DNA from: Methylobacteriaceae bacterium
GTDB lineage: Bacteria > Pseudomonadota > Alphaproteobacteria > Rhizobiales > Beijerinckiaceae
Direction of reading: 5' to 3'
NCBI GenBank assembly: GCA_020638195.1
Contig: JACKJC010000003.1
Coordinates: forward strand, 248,001-312,000
DNA: 64,000 nt
Each line of letters begins with the position of its first letter. Positions within the stretch are counted from its first letter, which is position 1. Below the pieces are notes generated by a model. That model was not told where the DNA came from, ran no database searches, and was given only the letters and a program-made list of their open reading frames with translations. Both the position numbers and the translations under genes were made by a program. Of this stretch, positions 52,028-61,879 are shown piece after piece.

Positions 52028-53827
52028 ATGAACGTCCGCCTGCTCGATCCCGTCACGGTCGACCGCATCGCCGCGGGCGAGGTGGTCGAACGCCCGGCCT
52101 CCGCCGTGAAAGAACTCGTCGAGAACGCGCTCGACGCCGGCGCCAGCGAGATCGACATTGTCATCGAGGACGGCGGTCGCAAGCTCATCCGCGTGATCGA
52201 CAATGGCGCGGGCATGAGCGCCGAAGATCTCGCGCTCTCCGTCGAACGGCACGCGACGTCGAAACTGCCCGACGGCGATCTCTCCAACATCGCGACTCTC
52301 GGCTTTCGCGGCGAAGCCTTGCCCTCGATCGGCTCCGTGGCGCAATTGTCGATCGACGCGCGCGAACAGGGCGCGGACATCGGACATTCCATTCGCGTTG
52401 AGGCGGGCGCCAAAGGCGCCGTGCAGCCCTCGGCCTGGCCGCGCGGCGCGCGCATCGAGGTGCGCGATCTCTTCGCCGCGACGCCGGCGCGTCTCAAGTT
52501 CTTGAAGTCCCCGCGCGCCGAGGCGCAGGCCGTCGCCGACATCGTGCGCCGCATCGCGCTCGCCCATCACGACGTCTCCTTCACGCTGTCCGGCGATCAT
52601 CTGACGACGCTCGCCTTTCGCGCGACCAACGACGACGCGAAGGGCTTTGCCGATCGCGTCGCTCAGGTGCTTGGGCGCGACTTCATCGACAATGCGCTGC
52701 TCATCGAGGCCGAGCGCGAGGACATGCGGCTGACCGGATTCGCCGGGCTCCCGACCTGGCATCGCGCGACCGCGGCCATGCAATATGTCTTCGTCAACGG
52801 CCGGCCGGTGCGCGACAAGCTGCTCGCCGGGGCGGTGCGCGGCGCCTATATCGACTTCCTGCCGGCGGGTCGTCACGCAGCGCTCGCGCTCTATCTCGAA
52901 TGTGATCCGCGCGAGGTCGACGTCAACGTCCATCCCGCAAAGGCCGAAGTGCGCTTTCGCGATCCGGGTCTGGTGCGCGGTCTCGTCGTCGGCGGCTTGA
53001 AAAGCGCGATCACCAACGCGGGCCATCGCGCGGCGGATTCTGCGCGCGCCGCGATCGCCGCCATGCAGGGCAGGGCGGGTGTCTTCCAGTCGCCGCCGCC
53101 GCGTTCGTCCGCCGACTGGGACTGGCGCGCCTCACCCGCCGCGCCCTCGGGGTTCGGCGAGGCGCGGCAGGCCGCCTTCGATGTCGGCGATGTCGCGCCT
53201 TCGGCCGATGCGCGCGCGCATACGGAGACGCGCGCGGAGGATGTCGCCGCGCCGCTCGGCGCCGCGCGGGCGCAAGTGCACGAGACCTATATCGTCGCGC
53301 AGACGCGCGACGGCATGGTGATCGTCGATCAGCACGCCGCGCACGAACGTCTCGTCTACGAAAGATTGAAGCGCCAGCGCGAGGAACACGGCATTGCGCG
53401 GCAGGGCCTGCTCGCGCCTGAAGTCGTCGAACTCGACGAAGCCTCCGCCGCGCGCGTCGCCGACGCCGCTCCCGCGCTTGAAAAGCTCGGCCTTGCCGTC
53501 GAGTCCTTCGGGCCCGGCGCAATTCTGGTGCGCGAAACGCCGGCGCTGCTCGGCCGCATCGACGTGCGCCAGCTGATCGCCGATATCGCCGATACACTGG
53601 CCGAGCATGCCGGCCTGCAAGGCGCCGAGCGCCGGCTCGATCATGTGCTGGCGACCATGGCCTGCCACAATTCGGTGCGTGCGGGGCGCAGGCTGACGCC
53701 GGAAGAAATGAACGCGCTGCTGCGCGAGATGGAGGCGACGCCCGGCTCGGGCCAGTGCAACCACGGCCGCCCGACCTATGTCGAACTCAAGCTCGCGGAT
53801 ATCGAGAAATTGTTCGGGCGGCGGTGA
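52028..53827 (+). CDS. mutL: DNA mismatch repair protein MutL
   Basis: 599 residues. N-terminal GHKL ATPase: NALDAGASEIDIVIEDGG, IRVIDNGAGMS and LGFRGEALPSIGSVAQL. A Pro/Ala/Arg-rich linker (about 345-410) precedes the C-terminal dimerisation domain, which includes the endonuclease metal motif DQHAAHERLVYE at 434-445, matching DQHA(x)2E(x)4E. So this MutL probably nicks DNA itself, fitting species without MutH. It acts with MutS in post-replicative repair. It is separated from the M16 genes by the intergenic palindrome and probably has its own promoter. Confidence 0.96.
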   Translation: MNVRLLDPVTVDRIAAGEVVERPASAVKELVENALDAGASEIDIVIEDGGRKLIRVIDNGAGMSAEDLALSVERHATSKLPDGDLSNIATLGFRGEALPSIGSVAQLSIDAREQGADIGHSIRVEAGAKGAVQPSAWPRGARIEVRDLFAATPARLKFLKSPRAEAQAVADIVRRIALAHHDVSFTLSGDHLTTLAFRATNDDAKGFADRVAQVLGRDFIDNALLIEAEREDMRLTGFAGLPTWHRATAAMQYVFVNGRPVRDKLLAGAVRGAYIDFLPAGRHAALALYLECDPREVDVNVHPAKAEVRFRDPGLVRGLVVGGLKSAITNAGHRAADSARAAIAAMQGRAGVFQSPPPRSSADWDWRASPAAPSGFGEARQAAFDVGDVAPSADARAHTETRAEDVAAPLGAARAQVHETYIVAQTRDGMVIVDQHAAHERLVYERLKRQREEHGIARQGLLAPEVVELDEASAARVADAAPALEKLGLAVESFGPGAILVRETPALLGRIDVRQLIADIADTLAEHAGLQGAERRLDHVLATMACHNSVRAGRRLTPEEMNALLREMEATPGSGQCNHGRPTYVELKLADIEKLFGRR

Positions 53828-53848
53828 AATCGCCGCCCGCTTCGGCCC

Positions 53849-55369
53849 TCACTTCAATTGGAGCGCCTTCGTGAGATCGCCGACATTCCTGCGCTCGCCC
53901 TTCAGATGTTCGAGGCCGAAGCGCGCGGTGATGAGCTTGGCGATCGAGCCCGTGTCGTAGGGCGTGTGGTCGACATAGCCGCGCCGCGCGAAAGGCGAGA
54001 TGATCAGCGCGGGAATGCGTGAACCCGGCCCCCAGCGGTCGCTCCAGCCCGGCCCACGCTGGCGCTTGGCATGATCCCAGAAGCCGCCGTTCTCGTCATA
54101 GGTGACGATGACGACCATGTCCTTCCACTGCGGCGACTTCGACAATTTGTCGACGAGGTCGGCGATATGCGCGTCGCCGGTCATGATGTCGGTATAGGCG
54201 GGGTGTTCCGTGAAGACGCCGGCGGGCTTGTAGAAGCTCACCTGCGGCAGCGTCCCGCTCTCGATCGCCTTCACGAAATCGTCGCCGTCCTTCAGGTGCT
54301 CTTCGCGATCCTTCGTGCCCGGCGCGAAGCGTGCGTAATAGTTGAAGGGCTGATGGTGCGGCTGGAAATTCAGCGAGCCGTCGTGACGCGAATAGATGAC
54401 CGAACGCTTCTCGGCGCGTGGCCGCATGCCGTCCTTCAGCGCGGCGTTCCAGCCGCCGGAATACCAGACCCAGCTTACGCCCTTCGCAGATAGCGTGTCG
54501 CCGATCGTCTTCATCTTCGAGGGCGGCAGCGGCAGGCCGATGCGTTCGCTGCCGCCGGGATCGGCGAAGTCGAGGCCGCCGTTCTCGGCCGGCGGCAGGC
54601 CGCTCGGCTGGAACGGCGGTTGCGTCGTGTTCACAGAATAGCCGTCGGGCGTCACCTGTCCGCCGAGGCCGACCGTATAGGTCTTCACCGCGCCGTCCTT
54701 GGCCGATGGCGAATCCGGTTTCTTCTTCAGCTTGCCCTTGTCGTCGAGGATCGCGCGCATGAACTCCGGCGCATCCTTGTACTCGGGCGCGCACAGGCAG
54801 ATCAGATACTGGTGGTTGAGATAGGAGCCGCCATAGGCGCCCATGAAGAAATTATCAGCGAGCGTGTATTCCTTCGCCCACTTCCACATCTTCATCTGCG
54901 AGCCGTCGAAATAGCCCATCGTATAGCCGCCGACGGTCGACATGGCCGCGAACATGTCGTTCTTGCCGCCGTTGATCTGTTCGATGTTGTGGTAATAGGC
55001 GTGGATCGGGCTCAGCAGCACATCCGACGCCTTCTTGTCGACGGGCGGCGCATCGATGCGGAACGGCTTGTTCGGCATCTGCGGATAGTTCGGGTCGGCC
55101 TCGCCCTTGGAATTCCACACGCGCAGATAGGGCAGCACGGAGCCGTCGTGGTCGCGTTGCAGATAGTCTTTCGGCTTCGCGTTGGCGATGCCGTCGGCGC
55201 CGGGAAACAGGCCATAGAGATTGTCGAAGCTGCGGTTCTCCGCATAGATCACGACGATAGTCTTGATCTTCGAGAGATCGGCGGCCTGCGCCGCGCCCAG
55301 ACTTCCCGCAGCGGCGCCCGCCATCAGCGCCGCGCGCAACCCGCGCCGCCAGCCGTCGTTGATCCTCAT
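53849..55369 (-). CDS. Exported phosphoesterase (AcpA/phospholipase C family)
   Basis: 506 residues. A signal peptide (GLRAALMAGAAAGSLGAAQAA) leads into a PF04185-type phosphoesterase: IVVIYAENRSFDNLYGLFPGADG is the metal-binding opening, YTDIMTGDAHIADLV and VVIVTYDENGGFWDH are the distal motifs. The absence of the long C-terminal repeat domains of haemolytic phospholipases and the overall pattern favour an acid phosphatase of the AcpA type. It probably acts in the periplasm on phosphate esters or phospholipids. It is 96 bp downstream of DUF3422. Confidence 0.87.
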   Translation of the reverse strand: MRINDGWRRGLRAALMAGAAAGSLGAAQAADLSKIKTIVVIYAENRSFDNLYGLFPGADGIANAKPKDYLQRDHDGSVLPYLRVWNSKGEADPNYPQMPNKPFRIDAPPVDKKASDVLLSPIHAYYHNIEQINGGKNDMFAAMSTVGGYTMGYFDGSQMKMWKWAKEYTLADNFFMGAYGGSYLNHQYLICLCAPEYKDAPEFMRAILDDKGKLKKKPDSPSAKDGAVKTYTVGLGGQVTPDGYSVNTTQPPFQPSGLPPAENGGLDFADPGGSERIGLPLPPSKMKTIGDTLSAKGVSWVWYSGGWNAALKDGMRPRAEKRSVIYSRHDGSLNFQPHHQPFNYYARFAPGTKDREEHLKDGDDFVKAIESGTLPQVSFYKPAGVFTEHPAYTDIMTGDAHIADLVDKLSKSPQWKDMVVIVTYDENGGFWDHAKRQRGPGWSDRWGPGSRIPALIISPFARRGYVDHTPYDTGSIAKLITARFGLEHLKGERRNVGDLTKALQLK

Positions 55370-55465
55370 CAGCCCCGTCCCCTGGTCTCACCGCGCAATT
55401 CATCGGCGCGCTGTCTCTTGGGCCGGAAATGTAAAGCTAAGGCGACACAGGTCAACCGAACCGCG

Positions 55466-56740
55466 TCACTCCTTGTGCGCGTGCCGGATGCGCCAGACGA
55501 CGAAGGCGACCGCGGCGAGGACGACCGGCACCGAGGCGCCCGTTGCGACACTGGGATCGACATGCACGCCGCCGGCGTGCGCGCCCTCGAACAGAAGATG
55601 CAGCACGCTCGACACGTAATAGGTGATGGCTGCGATCGACAGGCCTTCGACTGTCTGCTGCAGGCGCAACTGCAGGCGCACGCGTTCGGCCATCTGCCGG
55701 ATCTGATCCGCGTTCTGGCTTTCGAGTTCGATGTCCACGCGCGTGCGCAACAATTCCGCGATGCGCGCGATCTTGGACGACAGGCTCGCCTGTCGCTGCT
55801 CGATGGTCGCGCAGGTTCGCATCGCCGGCGTCAGACGCCGCGACAGGAACGAGGCGAACGTCGAATAATGCGGCATGCGGCTCTCGCGGATCGAGTCGAG
55901 TCGCGCGCGCACCAGTTCGTGATAGGCGCGCGTCGCGCCGAGCCGGAACAGGCTTTCCGACGAGCCCGTCTCGAGTTCCGTGGCGATAGCCGTCAGGCGA
56001 TGGAGCAGGGCGCGATCGGCCTCGATCCCGCGCCCCTTCTCGACCGCCAGCAGCAGTTGCGGCAATTCCTCCTCGATCCGCCGGATCGGCTGCGATAGCC
56101 GCTGCGCGACGGGCAGGCCGAGCAGCGCGAGCATCCGGTAAGTCTCGATCTCCAGCAATCGCTGTGTCAGCGCGCCGGCGCTTTGCGGCGACAGCGAATG
56201 GTCGATGACGAGAAAACGCACGAAGCCGAATGCGTCGGCGGAAAAATCGCTGGCGATGGTCGCTCGCCCCTCGTCGATCGAGGAGGCGGCGACCGCGGGC
56301 CCGGCGAACAGGCCCATGAAATCGTCCGGCGCGTCTGCGGCCGCGATCAGGTGCAGATCGGCGGCGACCAGCAGGGGGCCGGGTTGCGGCAAGAGGCGCA
56401 TTACGCTCTGCAATTCGTCCGCGGCCGGGCGGAACGGTTCGGCCCCGCCGGGGAAACTCCAGCTGTAGGTGACGAATTCGCCGTGCCGCTCGAAGACGAG
56501 CCGTGCCGGCGAGAAATCGAGACGGATCTGCTTGGCGCCCGTATCGGGCGGCGCGATGCCGCGCGAACGGGCGAGTTCGACGAGAGCCTCGACCGCCGCC
56601 GTCGCGCCCGTCGCGTCGGTGGTGAAGGCGAACAGCAGCATGCGGCACGGCGTCTCGGCGCGCGTGAAAGGCCGCGCATGGATTTCTCCCAGCGCCGCCG
56701 CCCGCAATTCATGTGGTTCGAAGCCGTATGCGCCGACCAT
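55466..56740 (-). CDS. DUF3422 membrane-anchored protein
   Basis: 424 residues. The opening HELRAAALGEIHARPF and the long soluble helical domain with ITYYVSSVLHLLFEGAHAGG and a final membrane segment (VPVVLAAVAFVVWRI) match DUF3422. Two C-terminal membrane segments anchor it; the large N-terminal part would face the cytoplasm. The function of the family is unknown. It is 54 bp downstream of the M20 peptidase gene on the same strand. Confidence 0.9.
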   Translation of the reverse strand: MVGAYGFEPHELRAAALGEIHARPFTRAETPCRMLLFAFTTDATGATAAVEALVELARSRGIAPPDTGAKQIRLDFSPARLVFERHGEFVTYSWSFPGGAEPFRPAADELQSVMRLLPQPGPLLVAADLHLIAAADAPDDFMGLFAGPAVAASSIDEGRATIASDFSADAFGFVRFLVIDHSLSPQSAGALTQRLLEIETYRMLALLGLPVAQRLSQPIRRIEEELPQLLLAVEKGRGIEADRALLHRLTAIATELETGSSESLFRLGATRAYHELVRARLDSIRESRMPHYSTFASFLSRRLTPAMRTCATIEQRQASLSSKIARIAELLRTRVDIELESQNADQIRQMAERVRLQLRLQQTVEGLSIAAITYYVSSVLHLLFEGAHAGGVHVDPSVATGASVPVVLAAVAFVVWRIRHAHKE

Positions 56741-56794
56741 GATGACCCCGTCTACCCGGGCCTTCTCGCATGATTTGAGATGCAGGGCGAGGGT

Positions 56795-57925
56795 TCAGAC
56801 AGGCAGCGTCTCGAACAGCCGCGCCAGCAGTTTCGTGCGCGGGACCAGGCAGGACACGAGAAGGTGTTCGTGATGCGTATGCGGCCCGTCGCTGAGCACG
56901 CCGAGCCCATCGAGCGTGGGCACGCCGAGCGCGCCGGTGAAATTGCCGTCGCTGCCGCCGCCCGCGATCCGCTCGCCGGCGACGGGATAGCCGATCTCCT
57001 GCGCGAGCGCGGCGGCGTGATCGTAAAGCTTCTGAATCTCGGGCGACTTCACGAAAGACGGGCGGTAGAGGCCGGGCGTGACTTCCAGCTTCACGTCGGG
57101 GTCTACAGGCTTCAGCGCCATCAACCGCTCGCGCACTTCCTTCTCGTGTTCAGGCAGCGGCACGAGGCAATAGACATGCGCCTCCGCATGCAGCGGCACC
57201 ATGTTCTCGTGCGTGCCGCCGGAGATCGTGCCGACGTTCAGCGTCACGTTGCGGGCATAGTCCGTCATGTCCTCGATTGCGACGACTTGCCGCGCCATCT
57301 CGCGGATCGCGCTGCGGCCTTTCGCGTGATAGGCGCCGGCATGCGCGGGTATGCCCGTCGTCTTCAGGAAATAGCGGGCAATGCCGTGCCGCGCGATGGT
57401 CAGCTTGCCGCCTTCGCCTGACGGCTCGACCACGAGCGCAATGCGATGCCTGCGCGCCTCACGCTCGATGTGTTCGCGTGAAAAGGGGCTGCCGACTTCC
57501 TCGTCGGGGATCATCATCACGGTCACCGGCAGGCGAGGGCGATTGCCCAGCGCGTGCAGATGCGCGAGCGCAGCGAAGGCCATGGCGTTGCCGCCCTTCA
57601 TGTCGTAGATGCCCGGCCCGTAGGCGCGGTCGCCTTCCACACGCATCGGCAGTGGGCCGGCGAGCGTGCCGACGGGATGCACCGTGTCCATATGCCCGAG
57701 CAGCAGGATGCCGAGGCCCTCCGTCTCGCCTGCGATGCGGCCGATGACGATGTCGCCGAAATTGGGCGCGCCGGAAATCCGCTCGACGCTGCCGCCCAAG
57801 GCGGCGATCAACCGCGCCGCGAGCGCGCCGACGCGGTTGACGCCCTCGACATCCGGCGTCGGGCTTTCGATCGCAACCCATTCGTTGACGGCTGCGAGCA
57901 GGGCATCGGTTTCGAGCGTCTTCAT
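56795..57925 (-). CDS. M20 metallopeptidase (carboxypeptidase G2-like)
   Basis: 376 residues. Dinuclear zinc site motifs: LLLGHMDTVHPVG (H and catalytic D), YDMKGGNAMAF (bridging D), MIPDEEVGSP (catalytic and ligand Glu), VVEPSGEGG and, near the C-terminus, GGGSDGNF. Insertion of the dimerisation domain at about 170-290 is typical. It hydrolyses C-terminal amino acids or N-acyl amino acids; the substrate is not defined. No signal peptide. First gene of a probable M20-DUF3422-phosphatase transcript. Confidence 0.91.
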   Translation of the reverse strand: MKTLETDALLAAVNEWVAIESPTPDVEGVNRVGALAARLIAALGGSVERISGAPNFGDIVIGRIAGETEGLGILLLGHMDTVHPVGTLAGPLPMRVEGDRAYGPGIYDMKGGNAMAFAALAHLHALGNRPRLPVTVMMIPDEEVGSPFSREHIEREARRHRIALVVEPSGEGGKLTIARHGIARYFLKTTGIPAHAGAYHAKGRSAIREMARQVVAIEDMTDYARNVTLNVGTISGGTHENMVPLHAEAHVYCLVPLPEHEKEVRERLMALKPVDPDVKLEVTPGLYRPSFVKSPEIQKLYDHAAALAQEIGYPVAGERIAGGGSDGNFTGALGVPTLDGLGVLSDGPHTHHEHLLVSCLVPRTKLLARLFETLPV

Positions 57926-58041
57926 GCGGGGTCCGGACCTTCAGAGAAATGTCGGCAGACGATAGCAGCATCGCGGGGCGCGCGCTGGCCGGCGTCGAAA
58001 CGACAGTCTAACCTTTCGAAAACCCGAACCGGAAACGCTCA

Positions 58042-58503
58042 TTGTCCGAACCCGTCTTTCGCCGCGCCAGGCGCGACGATCTCCCCGCCATCGTGGCTCT
58101 TCTCGCGGACGACGACGTCAACGGCTGGCGCGAGGCGCCGGGCGAGCCGCTGGCGGAAAGTTACGTCCGCGCCTTCCAGGCGATCGATTCCGATCCCAAC
58201 AATGAGCTCGTCGTCGGCGAAATCGACGGCAAGGTGGTCGCGACCGCGCAAATCACCTATGCGCCGAACCTCACGCAACAGGGCGCCTGGCGCGCCATCA
58301 TCGAGGGCGTGCGCGTCTCCTCGCAACTGCGTTCGCATGGGGTCGGCGAAATGTTGATCGCACATATGAACAACCTGGCGCGGGCGCGTGGCTGCCCATC
58401 GACGCAGCTCACGACATCCAATCCGCGCAGGCGCGCGCACGCCTTTTACGCGCGCATCGGCTTTGCGCAGAGCCATCTCGGCTTCAAGCGCGAGCTGACA
58501 TGA
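58042..58503 (+). CDS. GNAT-family N-acetyltransferase
   Basis: 153 residues from TTG 58042, giving the family-like start MSEPVFRRARRDDLPAIVALLADDD. The acetyl-CoA motif A is present as GVRVSSQLRSHGVGEMLIAHM, and motif B as ARGCPSTQLTTSNPRRRAHAFYARIGF. Substrate unknown. It overlaps the following MFS transporter by 4 bases (ATGA), so the two may act in one resistance or efflux function. Confidence 0.88.
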   Translation: MSEPVFRRARRDDLPAIVALLADDDVNGWREAPGEPLAESYVRAFQAIDSDPNNELVVGEIDGKVVATAQITYAPNLTQQGAWRAIIEGVRVSSQLRSHGVGEMLIAHMNNLARARGCPSTQLTTSNPRRRAHAFYARIGFAQSHLGFKRELT

Positions 58504-59669
58504 GCGACGCGCCCGCTCTCCCCAAAGGCATTCTGCTACCGCTCGCCTTCGTCAATTTCACGATCGGCGCCGGCGCCTTTCTCGTCATCGCGCTGCTCGC
58601 GCCGCTCACGCAGTCGCTGGCGCTCTCCAAGGCGCAGGCGGGCTGGGTGATGGGCGCTTATGCGCTGGCCTACGCGGTTTCCTCGCCCATCGTCATCGCG
58701 CTGACTGGCGCCTGGCGCCGCCGCGCCGTCATTCTCATCGGCCTCGGTCTATTTGTCGCGGCGAGTCTCGCCTCGGCCTTCGCGACCAGCGCCACGACGC
58801 TCTATGCCGCGCGCGTGGTCGTGGCCGTCGGGGCTGGCATGACGACGCCGGTCGCGGCCGCGATCGCCGTCGCCATCTCGAGCCCCGAGACGCGCGGGTC
58901 CGCGCTCTCGTTCGTCTTCGTCGGCATGACCGTGGCGCAGGTGCTCGGCGTGCCCGGCGCGGCCTTTATCGGCTACACCTACGGCGTTCCCGCGGCCTTC
59001 ATCGTCGCCGCCGCGCTCGGCGCGCTGATGATGATCTGGATCGCGTTCGCCGTGCCATCAGACGTCCAGTTCCAGCCGCAGTCGCTCGCCACGCTCGGCC
59101 GAACCTTGCTCTCGCCGCGCCATCTCGTCGCCGTCCTCCTTACGGTCACGATCGCAACGTCAGGCTATCTCGGTATGACCTTCATGGGTCCGCTCGCCGA
59201 ATATCGCCTCGGGATGGGACGCGACGGCGTCGCGCTCATCCTCGGAGCGGGCGGCCTCGGCGCCGTCGTCGGCAATCTGCTCTCGGGCCGGCTCGTCGAC
59301 CGGCTGGGGCCGAGCGGCGCTTTGATTCTGTTCCTGAGCGGGCAGGCGCTTGTATTGCCGGCGCTCACCCTCATCCCCTTCAACCTGCCCGTCGGCATGG
59401 CGCTCAGCTTCATTTGGAGCCTCGTCGGATGGGGTTTTACCGTTCCGCAGCAGGCGCGCCTGATGGCGATCGATCCCGCGACGCAGGGCGTGATGCTCGC
59501 GCTCAACGCCGCCGGCATCTATCTGGGCAGCGGCATCGGCTCGGCGATGGCCGGCGCGGTCTATCAGGGCTGGGGGATCGAGGCGACCGGCGTCGTCGGC
59601 GGCGCCATCGCAGCGCTCGGCATCGCGCATCTCTTCGCGTCGGACTGGCTGATCCGGCGAAAGGGCTAG
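58500..59669 (+). CDS. MFS efflux transporter (AraJ-like)
   Basis: 389 residues with twelve membrane segments. Opens like drug/sugar efflux permeases: LPLAFVNFTIGAGAFLVIALLAPLTQSLALSKAQAGWVMGAYALAYAVSSP. The motif at the fifth segment, GMTVAQVLGVPGAAFIG, is characteristic of the DHA1 drug:proton antiporter group. Export of arabinose, drugs or amino acids cannot be told apart. Coupled to the upstream acetyltransferase. Its stop is one base from the convergent tadA stop. Confidence 0.88.
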   Translation: MSDAPALPKGILLPLAFVNFTIGAGAFLVIALLAPLTQSLALSKAQAGWVMGAYALAYAVSSPIVIALTGAWRRRAVILIGLGLFVAASLASAFATSATTLYAARVVVAVGAGMTTPVAAAIAVAISSPETRGSALSFVFVGMTVAQVLGVPGAAFIGYTYGVPAAFIVAAALGALMMIWIAFAVPSDVQFQPQSLATLGRTLLSPRHLVAVLLTVTIATSGYLGMTFMGPLAEYRLGMGRDGVALILGAGGLGAVVGNLLSGRLVDRLGPSGALILFLSGQALVLPALTLIPFNLPVGMALSFIWSLVGWGFTVPQQARLMAIDPATQGVMLALNAAGIYLGSGIGSAMAGAVYQGWGIEATGVVGGAIAALGIAHLFASDWLIRRKG

Positions 59670-59670
59670 C

Positions 59671-60135
59671 CTACCGTCGGGCCCGAAAAAAATCCCGCAG
59701 CATGTCCGCCGCCTCGCTCTCGCGAATGCCGCCGTAGAGGTCCGGCGTGTGATGGCAGGTCGGCTGCGAGAAGAATCGCGGGCCGTGCTCCACCGCGCCG
59801 CCCTTGGGGTCGCTGGCCGCCCAATAGAGGCGACGGATGCGCGCGAAGGAGATCGCGCCCGCGCACATGGCGCAAGGCTCCAGCGTCACGTAGAGGTCGC
59901 AGCCGATCAGCCGCTCCGAGCCGATTTCGGCAGCCGCCCGGCGAATGGCGAGAATTTCGGCGTGCGCCGTGGGGTCGTGGTCCAGGATCACCCGATTGCC
60001 GGCGGCCGCGATCACGCGTCCGTCCCGCACCAGCGCCGCGCCCACCGGCGTTTCGCCGGCCGCCGCCGCCGCCCGCGCCGCCGCGAAGGCGGCATCCCAG
60101 GGGTCGGGGCCCGCATCGACCTTTTCAATTACCAT
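59671..60135 (-). CDS. tadA: tRNA-specific adenosine deaminase TadA
   Basis: 154 residues. Zinc-dependent deaminase motifs are intact: DPTAHAEILAIRRA (HAE) and LEPCAMCAGAISFARI (PCxxC). The protein length and the block YWAASDPKGGAVEHG are typical of TadA, which makes inosine at the wobble position of tRNA-Arg(ACG). A general nucleoside deaminase is a less likely alternative. Divergent from rluB, the two starts being 28 bp apart. Confidence 0.92.
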   Translation of the reverse strand: MVIEKVDAGPDPWDAAFAAARAAAAAGETPVGAALVRDGRVIAAAGNRVILDHDPTAHAEILAIRRAAAEIGSERLIGCDLYVTLEPCAMCAGAISFARIRRLYWAASDPKGGAVEHGPRFFSQPTCHHTPDLYGGIRESEAADMLRDFFRARR

Positions 60136-60163
60136 CCGCCGTCCAACCTGCTATCAGGCGCCA

Positions 60164-61879
60164 ATGACCGAGAAAGACAAACGACAGGGCGGCCGGCCTT
60201 TCAAGTCCGGCGGCGGAAAACCTTCGGGCAGGAAGCCGTTCGGCAAGCCGCGCGGCCCCGCAAAAGGCCGCCCCGAGCGCGAGACGCGCCCGCCCAAGGC
60301 CTACGAGGGCGAACGCATCGCCAAGGCCATGGCCCGCGCCGGCGCCTGCTCGCGCCGCGACGCCGAGGAATGGATCGCCGCGGGCCGCGTGGCGGTCAAC
60401 GGCCGCACGCTGGAAAGCCCCGCCTTCAACGTCACATCGGCCGACAAGATCACCATCGACGGCCGCCCGATGGCGGCGCGCGACAAGACGCGGCTCTTCC
60501 TGTTCCACAAGCCGCGCGGTTATGTGACGACGGATCATGATCCCGAGGGACGCGAGACGATCTTCGATTATCTCAGCCAGCGCCATCCCGAGCTGCCGCG
60601 CCTGATGACGGTCGGCCGCCTCGACATCAACACCGAGGGCCTGCTGCTGATGACCAACGACGGCGGCCTCGCGCGTACGCTCGAACTGCCGCAGACCGGC
60701 TGGCTGCGCCGCTATCGTGTGCGCGCGCATGGCGAGACCGATCAGGCAGCGCTCGATACGCTGGCGAAAGGCGTGAACGTCGACGGCGTCGACTATGCGC
60801 CGATCGAGGCCAAGCACGATCGCGTGCAAGGCGCCAACACATGGCTGACGCTCGGCCTGCGCGAAGGCAAGAACCGCGAGGTGCGCCGCGTGCTCGGCTC
60901 CATTGGCCTCGACGTCAACCGGCTCATCCGCGTGTCCTACGGCCCGTTCCAGCTCGGCGAACTCGCGGAAGGCGCGGTCGAGGAAGTAAAGACGCGCGTG
61001 CTGCGCGACCAACTGGGCCCGAGCCTGATCGCGCAATCGCAGGCCGATTTCGATACGCCCGCGCGCGAGAACGATGAGCGCGGGCCGCCGAAACGGGAGC
61101 GTGGTGAGCGCGGACCCAAGAGTCGCGAGTATGCCGAGCGAGGACAGAAGAGCCGCGAGCGCGAGTTTTCGCGTGATCGCGAAGAGCGCGCGCCGCGCGC
61201 GCGAGGCGGCGATCGCCCGGATCGCGAGCGTCCCTCGCGCGCGTTCGAAGGCCGCCCCGGCCGCGAAAAATTCGAGCGCCGCGACGAGCGCGCCGAGCCC
61301 GAGCCCAAGCGCGAGCGCCCCAAGAGCGGGCCGCGCAAGCATGTCTCGACGCTGCGCGCCGACCGCGACAAGCGCATGCACGAAGACGATCGGGTAAAGA
61401 TCGAGCGCAGCGAGACCGCCGATCGCAAGGGCAGGGCGGTGAAGGTCGAGCGCGTCGTCTCGACGGCGCCGAAGCCGGTCGAGGATACGCGCAACGCCCG
61501 CCGCTTCAAGGCCGAGCGCGGCGGCGACCGGCCGATGCGACGTGGCCGCGATGACCGAGCGGGCGAGCGGCCGCCGCGTGGCGAGGGGCGCGCGGAGCGC
61601 TCGTTCGGCCCGGGCAGGTCGTCACGTGACGGCGGCGACCGTCCGCAACGCTTCGCGAGATCGCGCGATGATAGCGCGCGTCCGCAACGCGAAGGCCAGC
61701 GCGACGGCGCCAAGCGCTTTGCCCGCGACGATCGCGGCGGCGATAGGCCGTTCAAACGCGCTGACAAGCCGGGCGGCGAGCGCAAGGGGCCTCGGCCTGG
61801 CGGCTCCCGTCCCGGAGGCTCGCGTCCCGGCGGCGATCGGCCGCGCTCGGGTGGCCCGCGCAAGCCGCGTGGAAAGTAA
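60164..61879 (+). CDS. rluB: 23S rRNA pseudouridine synthase RluB-like with long charged tail
   Basis: 571 residues, about twice the core length. A basic N-terminal extension (about 48 residues) precedes an S4 RNA-binding domain (RIAKAMARAGACSRRDAEEWI) and the RsuA/RluB catalytic domain with Asp154 in GRLDINTEGLLLMTNDG. The core ends near residue 298 after LGPSLIAQSQ. The remaining 270 residues are low-complexity Arg/Asp/Gly/Glu repeats (for example GGDRPQRFARSRDD and PGGSRPGGSRPGG), probably disordered and RNA-binding. It modifies a uridine of 23S rRNA; RluE/RsuA-type specificity cannot be excluded. Confidence 0.9.
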   Translation: MTEKDKRQGGRPFKSGGGKPSGRKPFGKPRGPAKGRPERETRPPKAYEGERIAKAMARAGACSRRDAEEWIAAGRVAVNGRTLESPAFNVTSADKITIDGRPMAARDKTRLFLFHKPRGYVTTDHDPEGRETIFDYLSQRHPELPRLMTVGRLDINTEGLLLMTNDGGLARTLELPQTGWLRRYRVRAHGETDQAALDTLAKGVNVDGVDYAPIEAKHDRVQGANTWLTLGLREGKNREVRRVLGSIGLDVNRLIRVSYGPFQLGELAEGAVEEVKTRVLRDQLGPSLIAQSQADFDTPARENDERGPPKRERGERGPKSREYAERGQKSREREFSRDREERAPRARGGDRPDRERPSRAFEGRPGREKFERRDERAEPEPKRERPKSGPRKHVSTLRADRDKRMHEDDRVKIERSETADRKGRAVKVERVVSTAPKPVEDTRNARRFKAERGGDRPMRRGRDDRAGERPPRGEGRAERSFGPGRSSRDGGDRPQRFARSRDDSARPQREGQRDGAKRFARDDRGGDRPFKRADKPGGERKGPRPGGSRPGGSRPGGDRPRSGGPRKPRGK

